Positions 53,226-64,000 of a stretch of DNA of 64,000 nucleotides are shown piece after piece; the first letter of the stretch is position 1, and the number at the start of each line of letters is the position of its first letter. This DNA is from Hypomesus transpacificus (Eukaryota > Chordata > Actinopteri > Osmeriformes > Osmeridae). A model generated the notes under the pieces. That model saw nothing but the letters and a program-made list of their open reading frames with translations. It did no database searches and had not been told where the DNA came from. Location: contig NC_061078.1 of the NCBI RefSeq assembly GCF_021917145.1, forward strand, positions 9,933,604-9,997,603, written 5' to 3'. Made by a program: the position numbers and the translations under genes.

Positions 53226-56200
53226 ATGCATCTGCCTCAAAGAAGGAGACTCCATCATAGTCGCATACTCTTCTTCCTCTCAGGTGTGTTGTTATGCTGC
53301 ATCTACACACTAACTTTCAAGGCCAGGCTCTCAGAGCCATGGCTAGCCCTCCAGACAGCGAAGGACACTGGGGGAAAGGAGGACGATGATAGCGTTTTAA
53401 AGATAGACACACGGGATCTTACTGTGTCTAATGTGACTAAGGTAGATGTTATGTCTGAGAGTACCCAGGCACCCCTAGTAATAACCGTCAACAGGACTGA
53501 CCTCAAACACTGTATCTATGTGGACCACGAGCCTCCAGATCCCACTTCAGCTCCAACTCCCACAACCCCTGCACCAACCTCCATCCCTTCGAACCCTGAA
53601 GAACCCCCTCACAGAAAGGGAGAGTACCCAGAGGACATCTTTTCTGTGGAACAACGTAAAGAAGGCTGGGTGGTTCTACACATCCTAGGGATGATCTACA
53701 TGTTTGTTTCCCTTGCCATCGTCTGCGATGAGTTCTTTGTGCCTGCGCTGGGTGTCATTACTGACAGGTTGAAGATCTCTGACGATGTCGCTGGTGCAAC
53801 CTTTATGGCCGCCGGTGGTTCTGCCCCTGAGCTTTTCACATCTCTAATAGGGGTCTTCATCTCCCATAGCAATGTTGGCATCGGCACCATTGTGGGCTCA
53901 GCTGTCTTCAACATCCTGTTCGTGATTGGCATGTGTGCTGTCTTCTCCAGGGAGATGTTGTATCTCACCTGGTGGCCCCTGTTCAGGGATGTGTCCTTTT
54001 ACATTGTGGATCTCCTAATGCTAATAGTCTTTTTTCTGGACAACACTATTATGTGGTGGGAAAGCATGATGCTAGTTTGTGGGTATGTGTCCTACGTGAG
54101 CTTCATGAAGTTCAACGTTCAGATTGAACATGCCGTCAAGACACAGCTCAACAAGCACATGAGCAGCGTCAAAGCCCTGGAAGAGCCAGAGAAGGTTAGT
54201 AAATGTCGAGAAGAAAACAAATTAAGAAAATAACAGATTTGCCAACATTGACATTACAAAAACACCAACTTGCTAACAGAGCCTCAAGTAACAACAACCA
54301 TTGACAGGAAAAATATAGGTACTCTCAGATACAACAATAGCAGCATACAGACTAATCACAGAACAAGTTCAATATCAATGTGGTACACCTTTGTGGCAAA
54401 CTTTAATGCGTAGCTATGCAACTTGAGACAAAATGTTCCCTCGAATGCAAACAGAAACTGTAGCCACTGTATGCATGCACTGAACCGTTGACAATGATTT
54501 GCCCCTATGTTTATTCATCTGGGCCCTTGAGCAGGTCATGGAGAGGCAGTGTTTGTGTGGCAGCCTTTGATGAGGCTGAGCTGAATGGATCCCAGGTGTC
54601 AGTGGGTGTGTGACGGTGATGAGATGTAAAGTAATGTGAATGTCATGTCTGAAGCACTCATGGAAACATGGAGAAGCTTGCTCAACTGCCTTTTGCTAAA
54701 TAGCCTCAATAGTCCTATAAGTTTCTGTTCCATTTATGTTCATGTGAATTGATTTTCTTAAAAAAAAAAAGCAATTATTAAATTAGGATCGATCAGTGAA
54801 GAGTTGATTTGAGGTTATGGTCTTCAACTATGACAGCAATGCCATATTGACACCCACTGAAGCATCTGCACAGGGCACACCATTGTTAAACCCCTGGTTC
54901 TGATATAATGCTAGAATACAATATAGCCTCTATAATGGCCCTCACAGAACCTATAAAGCTACCATAACGCTCATTAATTTCCATCCACACACACTCCAGA
55001 AAACACTCCTGCAATCAAAATGTAATGAGTGTAGGAAGAACGTGACTCTGCACCAAATGGGTGTCTTGGGTCAAGGAGCTCTGCATTTTGCTTGGAGAAT
55101 AAGTACCCTTCAAGCCCATTCTACAGGCTTTCTCTTTTCAGTCTCTTACGTCTTACTAAAACATAGCATCTAAAGCGAGATTAAGAAAGAGATTTCGGAG
55201 TTTTGATTTAATTGCCACTGTAATTTAAACAGGATCTGTTTGCCTTTTGTAACTTAATGGTTTGCAGGTCATGTATTGGTTATCATAAAATCAGTAAACT
55301 ACACACAAAAGCCAGTTTCTTGGGGAGCTAGTATCTTGGGTGTGGTGTCAGAGCTGAACATTTTTCAATGCTAAAGGAAAATGTGATGGTGCTTTAAACA
55401 TGCTTTTCTTGTTCTATTTGGTCTTAATGGTCCACAACAAATATTAAATTGTTTCTTTCATTCATTGTGCATCTGAATGTGCAGGAGAGTGGACCACAAC
55501 CCCCTCCGGATCCAAAACAAAACAACCAACCAAAACCACAAAACCTGCCATCACCACAGCCTGCAGAGGACCACGCCAAATTGAAGGTATTCATTTGAAA
55601 AACCACACATAAACACACCTTCTCGCACACTTCAAACATTTAAGATGCACTAGTCTGATGAGAATCCAAAATAACTGTGGAACTTGGATGTTCTGCTTGG
55701 ATGTTCTTCATCATTGACGCTTACATGTTTACAGTAATCAATTTATGTTTGTTTGTGACCCAGTTTTGTATGGCTTGTCAGAATGTGTTTATATATGTGC
55801 TCAATGCCAGTCTGAGTGTGTATCATGTTCTCTTCTTCCTTAGGTAAAGCCTGTTTTACAGCGAGGGGGCAGTAATGCTTCTCTCCACAACAGCAACTTG
55901 AGGAACACCATCTTCCAGCTCATGATCCACACTCTGGACCCAGTGGGAGAAGGTAAAGTGCGACTTTCCTTGATCTGGTTAAGAAAGGTAAACGTTTATC
56001 CACTGGTTGATCAAATTAAGTTTCTGTTTCCTAAAAGAACAGTTGTGGCTTTGATCCAAACACAAGTGTCCCAGCAGCTTTTTAAACCTCATACATTTTA
56101 GGTAGGTAGCAGAAACCTTCAGAGTTTGGTGCAGATTGTTATTGGTTGGCTAAATTCAAACTCCTTTTGCGCAAAATGAAAACAAACTTTATTGTTGCAT

Positions 56201-59200
56201 ACTGTAGTTACCATAGAGCACAACTCGGTGTCAGGCAAACCATAAAGACATACAGGTAGTCCTACATACCATGAATGGGCCATAAGAATTTCATTGAAAC
56301 AAACATGCACAGCTGGTAAAAAAACTTACAAAATAGGAAGGAACATGTGGAACCCGATGTTCAAGTTAAAACATATTTGAATAAACATTCACTAAATCTA
56401 CCCCAAACCCTAACCATAACCAGTCATTGCCTTTTATTAGACTTGTTAGTTTGATGATCATTTTAGAATTTTATGTCACAACTTCATCCAATGGTAATAC
56501 TAACAACCAAAGGACACAAAGACTCTTTGTCACTTGGGTTGGGCTCATTGTGGTTATTTAGGATTGCTCCTGAGTGGCTTCATCTCAAGGACTGTTTAAG
56601 AACTGGTAGCCCAAGGACTGTTCTTCCTCAGCCGCACCTCCCTCATTATTTATTTGTACCTGTACCTTCTGGCAGGGGAGTCACCTTCAGTCTGCCCTCA
56701 GGCTGGCCAGGCCCTCTCCCCACCTCACCTCTCCTGGCTGTGGCTGATCCTTAATCAGCTTTTCAATACCGGCTAATAAAAGCTGGTTAAGAGCCAGCCT
56801 CCTAGCAGCTCAATCTCTTTATCTCAATAGGACTGTATTGTTCTGTACTGGGCTGGTCAAAGCTCTAATGTGATGAAACTGCAAGTCACTGTCACTCTTT
56901 GGCGACTTGCAGACAGGAGAACTTGGGTTTGAGACTTTGAGTCACTCGTAAGTTGAGAAGAAATTGACTTGAGTCTCAACTAAGACTTGTGATCAGTTGA
57001 TAGCTCTGTAATTTACACATCTATTTGCTCCTACACTGCATCTACCTTGAATCAATCATTTTACAGCAACTCTGCTACATACAAATTGCATTAACTGGCC
57101 AATTACGAGTTCCATAAGAGCAGGTAAATAAACTTATAGTTGTACTGTAGGTTGAGTGTTGTCAGAAATGTTACCCATGTCTGTATGTTCAAATACTTTT
57201 TTTTACAAAAACCTTTAGTCCTCCAGATCCAGATTTGGATATCATTGGTCATTGTGTGTGTTGTTGTGGATTTACTATGATTTTAGTTGTTGACACGGTA
57301 GACTGTTACTACAGTGTTAACTAACAGCTGTAAGAGATGTGTTCTATCGTTTTCATCATAGATACAGTCTTTAGAGGGGACATTAGAGGCCCTGGCCAGA
57401 GGAAAACTAGACGAGGTAAGAGGGGCATCAAAACGTCCCGCTTATCAAATCTTTACCTCATGCCAAACCCGTTCTATTTGGGCTCCATACTCTTTCAGAG
57501 GTTTCCTTTCCTCTGTAATGGAGAGTGGTGTGATGCTTTTGCATGCTCATTCACTCATACATGAGTAAATTGGTGTATTGTGTGATTGTGGTGACTGTTC
57601 TCCGTGTCTGAAAATTAGATACAGCCTTTAATGGAGATGTCAGGGTGGAGGGGTCAGTGCAAGGGAGAGGTCAGTTGAATGATGCTTGTTGTCACATTTC
57701 GTGGTTTTCAATGGTGTCGTGGCTTTTTCGCAATTCGCAATTCTGTTAATTAAAGGAATATGCTGCAGGAGACATTTTCAGCAACGGTGGATTTTGTTGT
57801 GTATTGTTTGTCTTGTGACTGTTGTGTCCTGGCTTTGGAATGTTTTCTAAGAGACATCAGTTGCATGTAGTTGTACAGATCTGTCAGCAATATTCATTGT
57901 GTTTGGGCAATGTGTTGCTTGTAGAGGTGACAGTCGTGTTTCTTATGGCTGATAAACATTTACCTCAAAGCTGTGAATTGTACCAGGGAGAAATCTTCTT
58001 GTTTGCAGTGAGAAAAAAAGTCAAGACTGAGGTGTTGAACCCCCAGGTCAGAGAGAAGTTAGAAAGCAAGTCCCACTGCAAAGCTGAAGGTGAGATGTGA
58101 ATTGTGAGTCTATTGTGAGTCTCTCCACCGCTGTCTGGTCTTGGTCTCAGCGTCTCACATCATCTTTATGTTTTGTCTGTGAATTGTAAGTACGTAGTAT
58201 GATGGAGGGTGGGTTGATTTTGGCTCATTCCCCTCAATCACTTGGCCTCTCAGTGTGTGTGTGCAGACGTCACAGTGAAAGGCTATTAGGTGCTTCAGTG
58301 CCTGGGGTGATTGTTATTGCCACTTGCACTGGAGTGTAGCAACAAGGGGCCCTGTGACCATAGCCTAGAGTGGCCCCAATCCAGACTCAATCAACTCAGG
58401 GATTAACATGCAGATGGGTACTTTGTGTGTGTGTTTGTGTGTAAAAGAGAGCTATTGTGTATATTTTGAACGCACGTTTATGGGATGTTTGTGCATGAGC
58501 AGGGGTAAATATACATTTCAAAACAATAATGACTTAATCATTTATTCATATTATGATATAAATATCAAATGTGCATTGTCTAACTAGTTTGTGGATTTAA
58601 AGTAAGTTATAAATCAGTCAATGTGTGTGCAGTGAATGACAATTCATGATTGAACTATCCCCTGCTGACCTCAAACAAGGGATTTTTCAATTCATGAATT
58701 GAGATAAGTAAAATTGAATAATTCCAATTGTCCCCAGCCCTGTCGGGTTGTGTCTACTTTTTCTGTCCTCGTTCAGGAATAGACAAGAAGCCTGATCAGG
58801 CCAACTCTGTCAGTGTGCAGGTGAGCCCCGTGGCCGAGCCCTCCACATCTGAGCCCACCAAGACGGAAGAGAAGGAGAAAACAGAGCAGCCAGAGAAAGC
58901 AGAGCAGCCAGACAAACAACCAAATGAGATACACTCTGAGGTGGGTAGGCCCTACTGTAATATTTTAGATCTTAAAATAAAAAAATGAATTTCAGTAAAA
59001 CCTTCTGCCTCTGTTTCTTCCCTGTTTTGAAACAGGTTGCAGCAGTCTGCCCAGGTGGGGGTGAAGACTTGGGGGGCAGCGATGAAGATGAGAGCAGTGA
59101 TGATGAAGATGACGACGATGATGATGATGATGACGACAGTGGGGATCAAGATGATGAAGAAGCGGGGGAGGAGCAAGAAGAGGAAGAAGAGGTTGAAGAG

Positions 59201-60752
59201 CCACTGTCATTAGAATGGCCTGAAACTAGGCGCAAACAGATCACCTATCTCCTGCTGCTGCCCATTGTGTTCCCTTTGTGGCTCACTGTGCCTGATGTTC
59301 GCAATCCAGTACGTAACACAGACCATTGTGTTTCTACAATACTTTACCTGTGTTCATGGACTGTGTTTGTATATCCGTCAATGACCATGAAAGTTTATCA
59401 GGCTCTACTAATGTTCTGCACACGTACAGTATTCACTTTGTATATCAGCATGAGAGCAGTCTATCATTACATCTTAATGTACTTCTGCTTGTGAGAGTTC
59501 AGAGCGTTTTTCAAACACAGTTTTCTACCTGAATATGTTGGTTACTTATTTTGTTTTTGCAGGGATCGAGAAAGTACTTTGCTATGACGTTCATCGGCTC
59601 CATCATGTGGATTGCAATATTTTCCTATCTAATGGTGTGGTGGGCACATCAGGTTAGTTAGTTGAGAATTATGTGATTTTGTTGGCTATGGTTTTTGTTC
59701 GTTTTTAGGCATAAATATAAACTGGAATCAATACCGTTTTCATGGCTAGTGAACATACTGTCCACTCCATCTCCATGGAGATCTGCATACAAAGCAGACA
59801 ACAAAACGGACATTTAGGGATGTAACTCGGTACACAATGTGTGTAAAGTTGACTAAAACCAATGTGCATTGTGTCAACACCATCTCCACCTGCCCTAGGT
59901 GGGTGAGACTATAGGCATCTCAGAGGAGATCATGGGTCTGACCATCCTCGCGGCAGGCACCTCCATTCCGGACCTCATCACCAGCGTGATCGTGGCTCGT
60001 AAAGGCCTGGGAGACATGGCTGTGTCCAGCTCGGTCGGCAGCAACATCTTTGACATCACTATGGGGTATTCAACATTATGACCATTTAGACATGATCCTG
60101 GTTTACCTGCTGTGTCTCCGCCATTGATGTTCATATTGACATGCATAGGCGAGGGATAGTTCTCTGAAAAGAGGTAGAGGCATCACATTCCATGTACCTC
60201 GACCTGTCAGTCCTTGACAGAAACCATATGGATGTATCCATAAGTGGTCTAATTGAGTGGAATATTCTGTTATAGTCAGTATTACTGGGGGTTGTTTGGC
60301 ATGTGTATTCATATATCAAATGTATGATTATCTGCTGTACCTGTATACTGTACATACATTATGTATGTACATGCATGTTGCTTATTATATTTGCATGTCG
60401 CTTTGGATTAAAATAATCAGCTAAATCGCATGAAGTGTAACATGTAAAATGTGTGGAATATTGACTTTTTGTTTGTAATTGACGCTGTTTTTCTGTCGTT
60501 AGCCTTCCTGTCCCCTGGCTCATGTTCTCCATGTTACATGGAGGTGTGCCTGTGGCGGTCAACTCCAACGGCCTCTTCTGTGCCATCGTGCTGCTGTTCC
60601 TCATGTTGCTCTTTGTGATCATCTCCATCGCCGCCTGCCGCTGGAAGATGAGCCGCGCGCTGGGCTTCACCATGTTCCTGCTCTACTTTGTGTTCCTGAT
60701 CCTCAGCGTCATGCTCGAGGACCGCCTCATCATCTGCCCCATTTCTATTTGA
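53226..60752 (+). CDS. slc24a1: NCKX1, rod-type Na/Ca-K exchanger
   Basis: Eleven coding exons: 53226-54194, 55485-55586, 55844-55952, 57362-57415, 57619-57669, 58009-58089, 58777-58940, 59036-59308, 59563-59652, 59899-60065, 60503-60752. With all included they give 2310 nt, or 769 residues. Human NCKX1 is longer (1099), mainly in loops. Order: N-terminal hydrophobic segment; Thr/Pro-rich extracellular loop; first transmembrane cluster with alpha-1 repeat (about 190-210, [17 protein letters not shown]); long cytoplasmic loop with a Glu/Asp-rich tract (exon 8); second cluster with alpha-2 repeat (about 644-675, [17 protein letters not shown]). The exchanger uses Na+ entry to remove Ca2+ and K+ from rod outer segments. 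The open frame extends upstream of 53226 only through TTG. Exons 4-6 are all phase 1-1, so they can be skipped freely. SLC24A2 is less likely given the neighbouring hacd3. Confidence 0.93.
57362..57669 (+). repeat. tandemly duplicated loop exons of slc24a1
   Basis: Exon 4 (57362-57415, 54 nt) and exon 5 (57619-57669, 51 nt) both start and end in phase 1. Including the split codon, they encode DTVFRGDIR and DTAFNGDVR at their starts, then diverge. Shared position, phase, length and opening residues point to a local exon duplication. Confidence 0.65.
59090..59205 (+). repeat. GAT/GAA-rich codon repeat coding the acidic loop of NCKX1
   Basis: Within slc24a1 exon 8 a run of GAT, GAC and GAA codons encodes long Asp and Glu stretches, including ten consecutive Asp. 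Acidic loop repeats are a known feature of NCKX1. The triplet nature makes length variation likely without frameshift. Confidence 0.8.
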
Positions 60753-61202
60753 ACACAAGCAGGGGGGCTGCAGAGGGTCAGAGAGCACAGCTTCTAAATG
60801 AAGGAAGTACAGTCTAGCATGCCGCACTTTTAAAAGTGATGTTTGAAGGCTTACAGGTTTAACCAATTGGTTTGGTACATTAAGCCAGACAAAGTTTAAA
60901 GCTTTTAAAACAGTTAACACACACTTACAAATGTTTTCATCAACGGAAAAATACATCAGTCAGCTCTATTTTAACAGCTGTACAAAGCGCTTTTGTTTGA
61001 GTAATTATTTGCCCCTTTTTACAAGTATACAGGTTTCATCATGTATTTTCTTGTATGCAAACTATTTTCATTACTGTTTTGGAGGTGTAACCTTATATCT
61101 GGCCTGTTCATCACATATTGTTTAATTGACCATTCACTATAGGCACAAACTGTAGAGTATCAAATACACTTGCAGTTTTTTTTTTACTTTGATGAGCAAA
61201 GC

Positions 61203-61502
61203 TAGCCTGACGTTGTCATACTCATAATTCTAGTCAGAATGAGTCTGTGAGTATGGGGCGTGTTTCAACTGAACACTGTTGTTTGTTGAAAAGGAATTCA
61301 ACCCAAGCGCTCTTTGGTGACGTGGTTGATTACGTTACTGTTGATCATCTGTCCATCATCGTATAAAGCCCGCCCTGACAATTTCATTGGTCCGAACAGC
61401 TCCTGTTCGGATATGGTTTTTCCCCAACCAAGCTACCCCAGACCCAACTTGCCGACCAAATTTTTGTATGGGCGGGGCTAGGTTGGGCTGGCAGCCAGGC
61501 TA
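61203..61502. mobile_element. hAT-like MITE in the slc24a1 3' UTR
   Basis: A 300-bp block starts TAGCCTG and ends CAGGCTA, and is flanked on both sides by the perfect direct repeat GAGCAAAGC (61194-61202 and 61503-61511). An 8-9 bp duplication with short inverted termini fits hAT-type insertion. There is no coding frame. The intact duplication suggests a relatively young insertion. Confidence 0.75.
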
Positions 61503-62348
61503 GAGCAAAGCTTGTGTGAAATCAGAATTAAGTTTTGATGTTTGTTTAAAGAGGGAACTGTTTCAAAATGACAATGAATTGAATGTCATCAACTGAAAAT
61601 TGTCATTTTAATTTAAAAAGGTTATTGAAATTTTTCTATATGTTGAAAACTAGATTATAGTGCAACTTAACACTGTATGTTGATGGGGAAAATGCTGTTA
61701 AAATCTAACCTTTTTATATATAAAGGAATGTATCGTTGATGTAGAAAATGTGGTATTATTTTGAAAAGATTAATATTACAGTCAAAATGGGAGTGTTGAC
61801 AGAATGTGAGCTAAATGTTTGCAAGAATATTATGTTTTAATAATTATTTATTAAAATAAACCAGGTCATAGTTAACAATTCACTTCAGAACTAAATGTCT
61901 AAGGTAAAAAAAAGAAAATAAATCCCTATTCACTGTGAAGTGGTTGTCTTGACATTTTATGGAAGTTTGAATAAGGTAGTGTTTTCACAATAATCTGTTT
62001 TATGTATCCCTTACTCACTTTTCTTTTAACAGGGAAACATTGCAAAACATTATACTACAAATGTTATGTTAATCCATGTTTAATGTAAAAGTAAAACAAA
62101 TGCTGTAAAATCCTTAAAAAGATTATTACACAAAATAAGTTTGACAGGTGTACAGGCGCCTGTTATGTCCATAGAATGTTCTGTCTTGGAAAATCATAAA
62201 AAATAAAACACTTGTAATCATTGTTGAACCACCTGTCAGTATTATTGTGTTGAATGTAAATTGTGAAATGCACTTGTGTGGGTCAGATGGATACAAATGT
62301 ATTATTGATAGTGTAACTATCAAATGCTGTACTTACAATTCATGCTGC

Positions 62349-62354
62349 AATAAA
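62349..62354 (+). terminator. candidate distal polyadenylation signal of slc24a1
   Basis: AATAAA 1.6 kb past the stop; a proximal copy lies at 61855-61860. Which one is used cannot be told from sequence. Confidence 0.4.
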
Positions 62355-62400
62355 ATTATTTTTAACACATTCAATTAAAGTTCAAGGCACTGTATTTTAA

Positions 62401-64000
62401 ATCGAGCCTCGTCAGTTTTATTACTTACCTAATAATGGTAAAATAATATTCTCCTTGATTTTACTGAAGGACAGTGAAGAAACTGACTATGCACAGTATA
62501 AGTGTTTTTATTTACAGTCAAAGATCACCCTGAAGATCCAGTCAAAGGTACATTATCTTCACCAGATCCAAAGACCTGTACAAGTACAGATGTGTAAACA
62601 CTATGAAGATTTACAAAATGTATTTTTCTACAAAGGTCAGATAAAATATACATGACCTAAATACAATGCAACATTTACATTTTCTTTTAAACAACAAATA
62701 TATAATACACAAATTGACAGCACAGCTTTCGCAAGCTGCTGGTACCCTTTTACTTGTTACTTTATCTTCTGAACTCATGGGGTTTGTTTTATTTTTACAG
62801 ACAGGCTGTAAAGAATCTCAAGCTTTCAAAACAAAAAAAGTGACACTTCCTGATCAATTGCATAGAACTATTCTAGGCCTGGTGACCTCAGCTGTCAATC
62901 ACTGAAGTGGCCAGTGCTCATTGGACGCTACTTGAAAAGAGGTCCTCCTCCAGCCATTACGTTAGTCTGTTGAGTTTTGACTACAAGTCAAGAAACATAC
63001 CTCACTTCAAGTGAGACACCTCTTTAATGTAAACCCATGAGATGAACAAAGCCACTCAGTTACAAACACATTCTGATATAACAGGGTATCTGATGATAAT
63101 GCTCTGCTACACTTAAAATGAGGGGTTTGGGGCACAATTTGAAATGGTGCCTGTACAGTTGACAAAAGCCGAGCTTTAAAATAAAGAGGTGTCTACTTCA
63201 GGTGGGTCGAGACTATTCAAACAAACATTCGTTATCATATTTCAAGGCAAAACTGTGCCTAAAGGCTGAGATTTGTACTATTCATTTGAACTGTATCAAC
63301 ACAGCTACTGATATCCTGGTGCATTCATCTTTTGTCTTCACCGAAGTACTGCGTGTATCACATAACATTCTCGTGTGCTTTTGCACAACCATTAACTGGT
63401 TTTTCTGATCCTACCACATGTAGTTTAAACTATACTGCAGGCTCATGTTAATACAGAATGCTAACTTAGATATTTGTCTGCAAAATGAACATGTAAAGCT
63501 TTTAAGGATGTTTCAAGAAAAGGATGAGCTTTGAGTTCATCCATCTGGACGACAACTGAACTGTTCCTTTGATCAGTATGGTTACTTGGACCAACACTGA
63601 ACAGTTTCTGATGTGAGAGAGAGGGGTAATCAGTTACTGCATCAACTGTTGTGTCATTCATCACATCTATAACAGACCGTAACCACTTACATACCATCTA
63701 TCATCCATACAATCTGTTGTACCATCTTTGGACAATAGAATGTTGGTTTGTTGAGCAAAAATACTAGAAACTACTGGACAGAAAATGCCTTCTCACTGAT
63801 TTGTATAGACATCTACAAAAAACCTAATGTAATCTGGAAGGGAGAACCCCAGATATTTAAGACAGAAATAGTAGTATTGCATGTGTATTACATTTAGGTA
63901 GAAACAATATTCTCTTCATTGGACCACAGACCAAATGCAGTTAATGTGTCTTTGACTATATTAATACTAATACTGCTGTCTGACGTTCCATTTTCTACAG
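62401..64000. other. unassigned right-edge stretch
   Basis: No recognised coding exon. TTTATT words at about 62416 and 62505 would be polyadenylation signals on the minus strand, so this could be the 3' UTR of a convergent gene beyond the right edge (human SLC24A1 is convergent with DENND4A, from memory). A 12-bp inverted repeat (63014-63025 and 63183-63194) is present. The 78-codon minus-strand frame at 63461-63697 has no recognised relatives. Confidence 0.35.

Larger units (their letters stand above)
60753..62400 (+). other. slc24a1 3' UTR
   Basis: AT-rich sequence after the stop codon, with AATAAA at 61855-61860 and again at 62349-62354, so either a 1.1 kb or a 1.6 kb 3' UTR is possible. 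It contains a 300-bp hAT-like MITE (61203-61502). Confidence 0.5.

Noticed and set aside
57822-58008. Upstream in-frame extension of slc24a1 exon 6
   Set aside because: The frame is open through an alternative acceptor near 57926, but the encoded peptide does not look like the rest of the loop and the acceptor at 58008 is better placed.
63461-63697. 78-codon minus-strand frame near the right edge
   Set aside because: Composition is mildly protein-like, but I recognise no family and see no supporting acceptor; it may be the 3' UTR of a convergent gene.
63985-64000. Pyrimidine tract and CAG exactly at the window end
   Set aside because: It looks like a plus-strand splice acceptor, but no exon sequence follows within the window, so it cannot be judged.

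Overview
The window is nuclear DNA of a vertebrate, very probably a teleost fish. It carries seven recognisable genes with GT-AG introns, long AT-rich non-coding stretches, dinucleotide microsatellites and fish-type transposon remnants. Each of six spliced genes could be assembled by eye into one uninterrupted reading frame with consistent splice phases and a length close to the human protein; the seventh (islr2) has a single coding exon.

Layout from left to right: a possible mucin-like exon cut by the left edge (minus, 1-147); a gene-free stretch; aph1b (minus, 5514-7862), a gamma-secretase subunit; islr2 (plus, 10733-12865), an LRR/Ig neuronal membrane protein; stra6 (minus, 15222-21370), the retinol-uptake receptor, convergent with islr2; nr2e3 (minus, 25609-28721), the photoreceptor nuclear receptor; a 9 kb intergenic region; then arih1 (38060-45686), hacd3 (47849-51123) and slc24a1 (53226-60752), all on the plus strand. 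The last 3.2 kb is slc24a1 3' UTR and unassigned sequence.

The human counterparts all lie on chromosome 15q22-q24 but are spread over many megabases, so this is a compact local version of that conserved block. Three of the seven genes serve vision: stra6 brings in vitamin A, nr2e3 sets rod identity, and slc24a1 extrudes calcium from rod outer segments. The other four (aph1b, islr2, arih1, hacd3) have general or neuronal roles, and nothing suggests operon-like co-regulation.

The most unusual observations are: (1) a 49-bp perfect inverted copy of a stra6 intron/exon junction, fused to the broken end of a TTAA-type MITE behind islr2; (2) a run of small phase 1-1 cassette exons in the slc24a1 cytoplasmic loop, two of which look like a tandem exon duplication; (3) a TTAA MITE that starts four bases after an arih1 splice donor; (4) a 126-nt open exon-like segment in the nr2e3-arih1 interval that belongs to no recognised gene; (5) changes at residues of STRA6 known to matter for RBP binding. 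I found no bacterial-type system, CRISPR array, virus gene or RNA gene.
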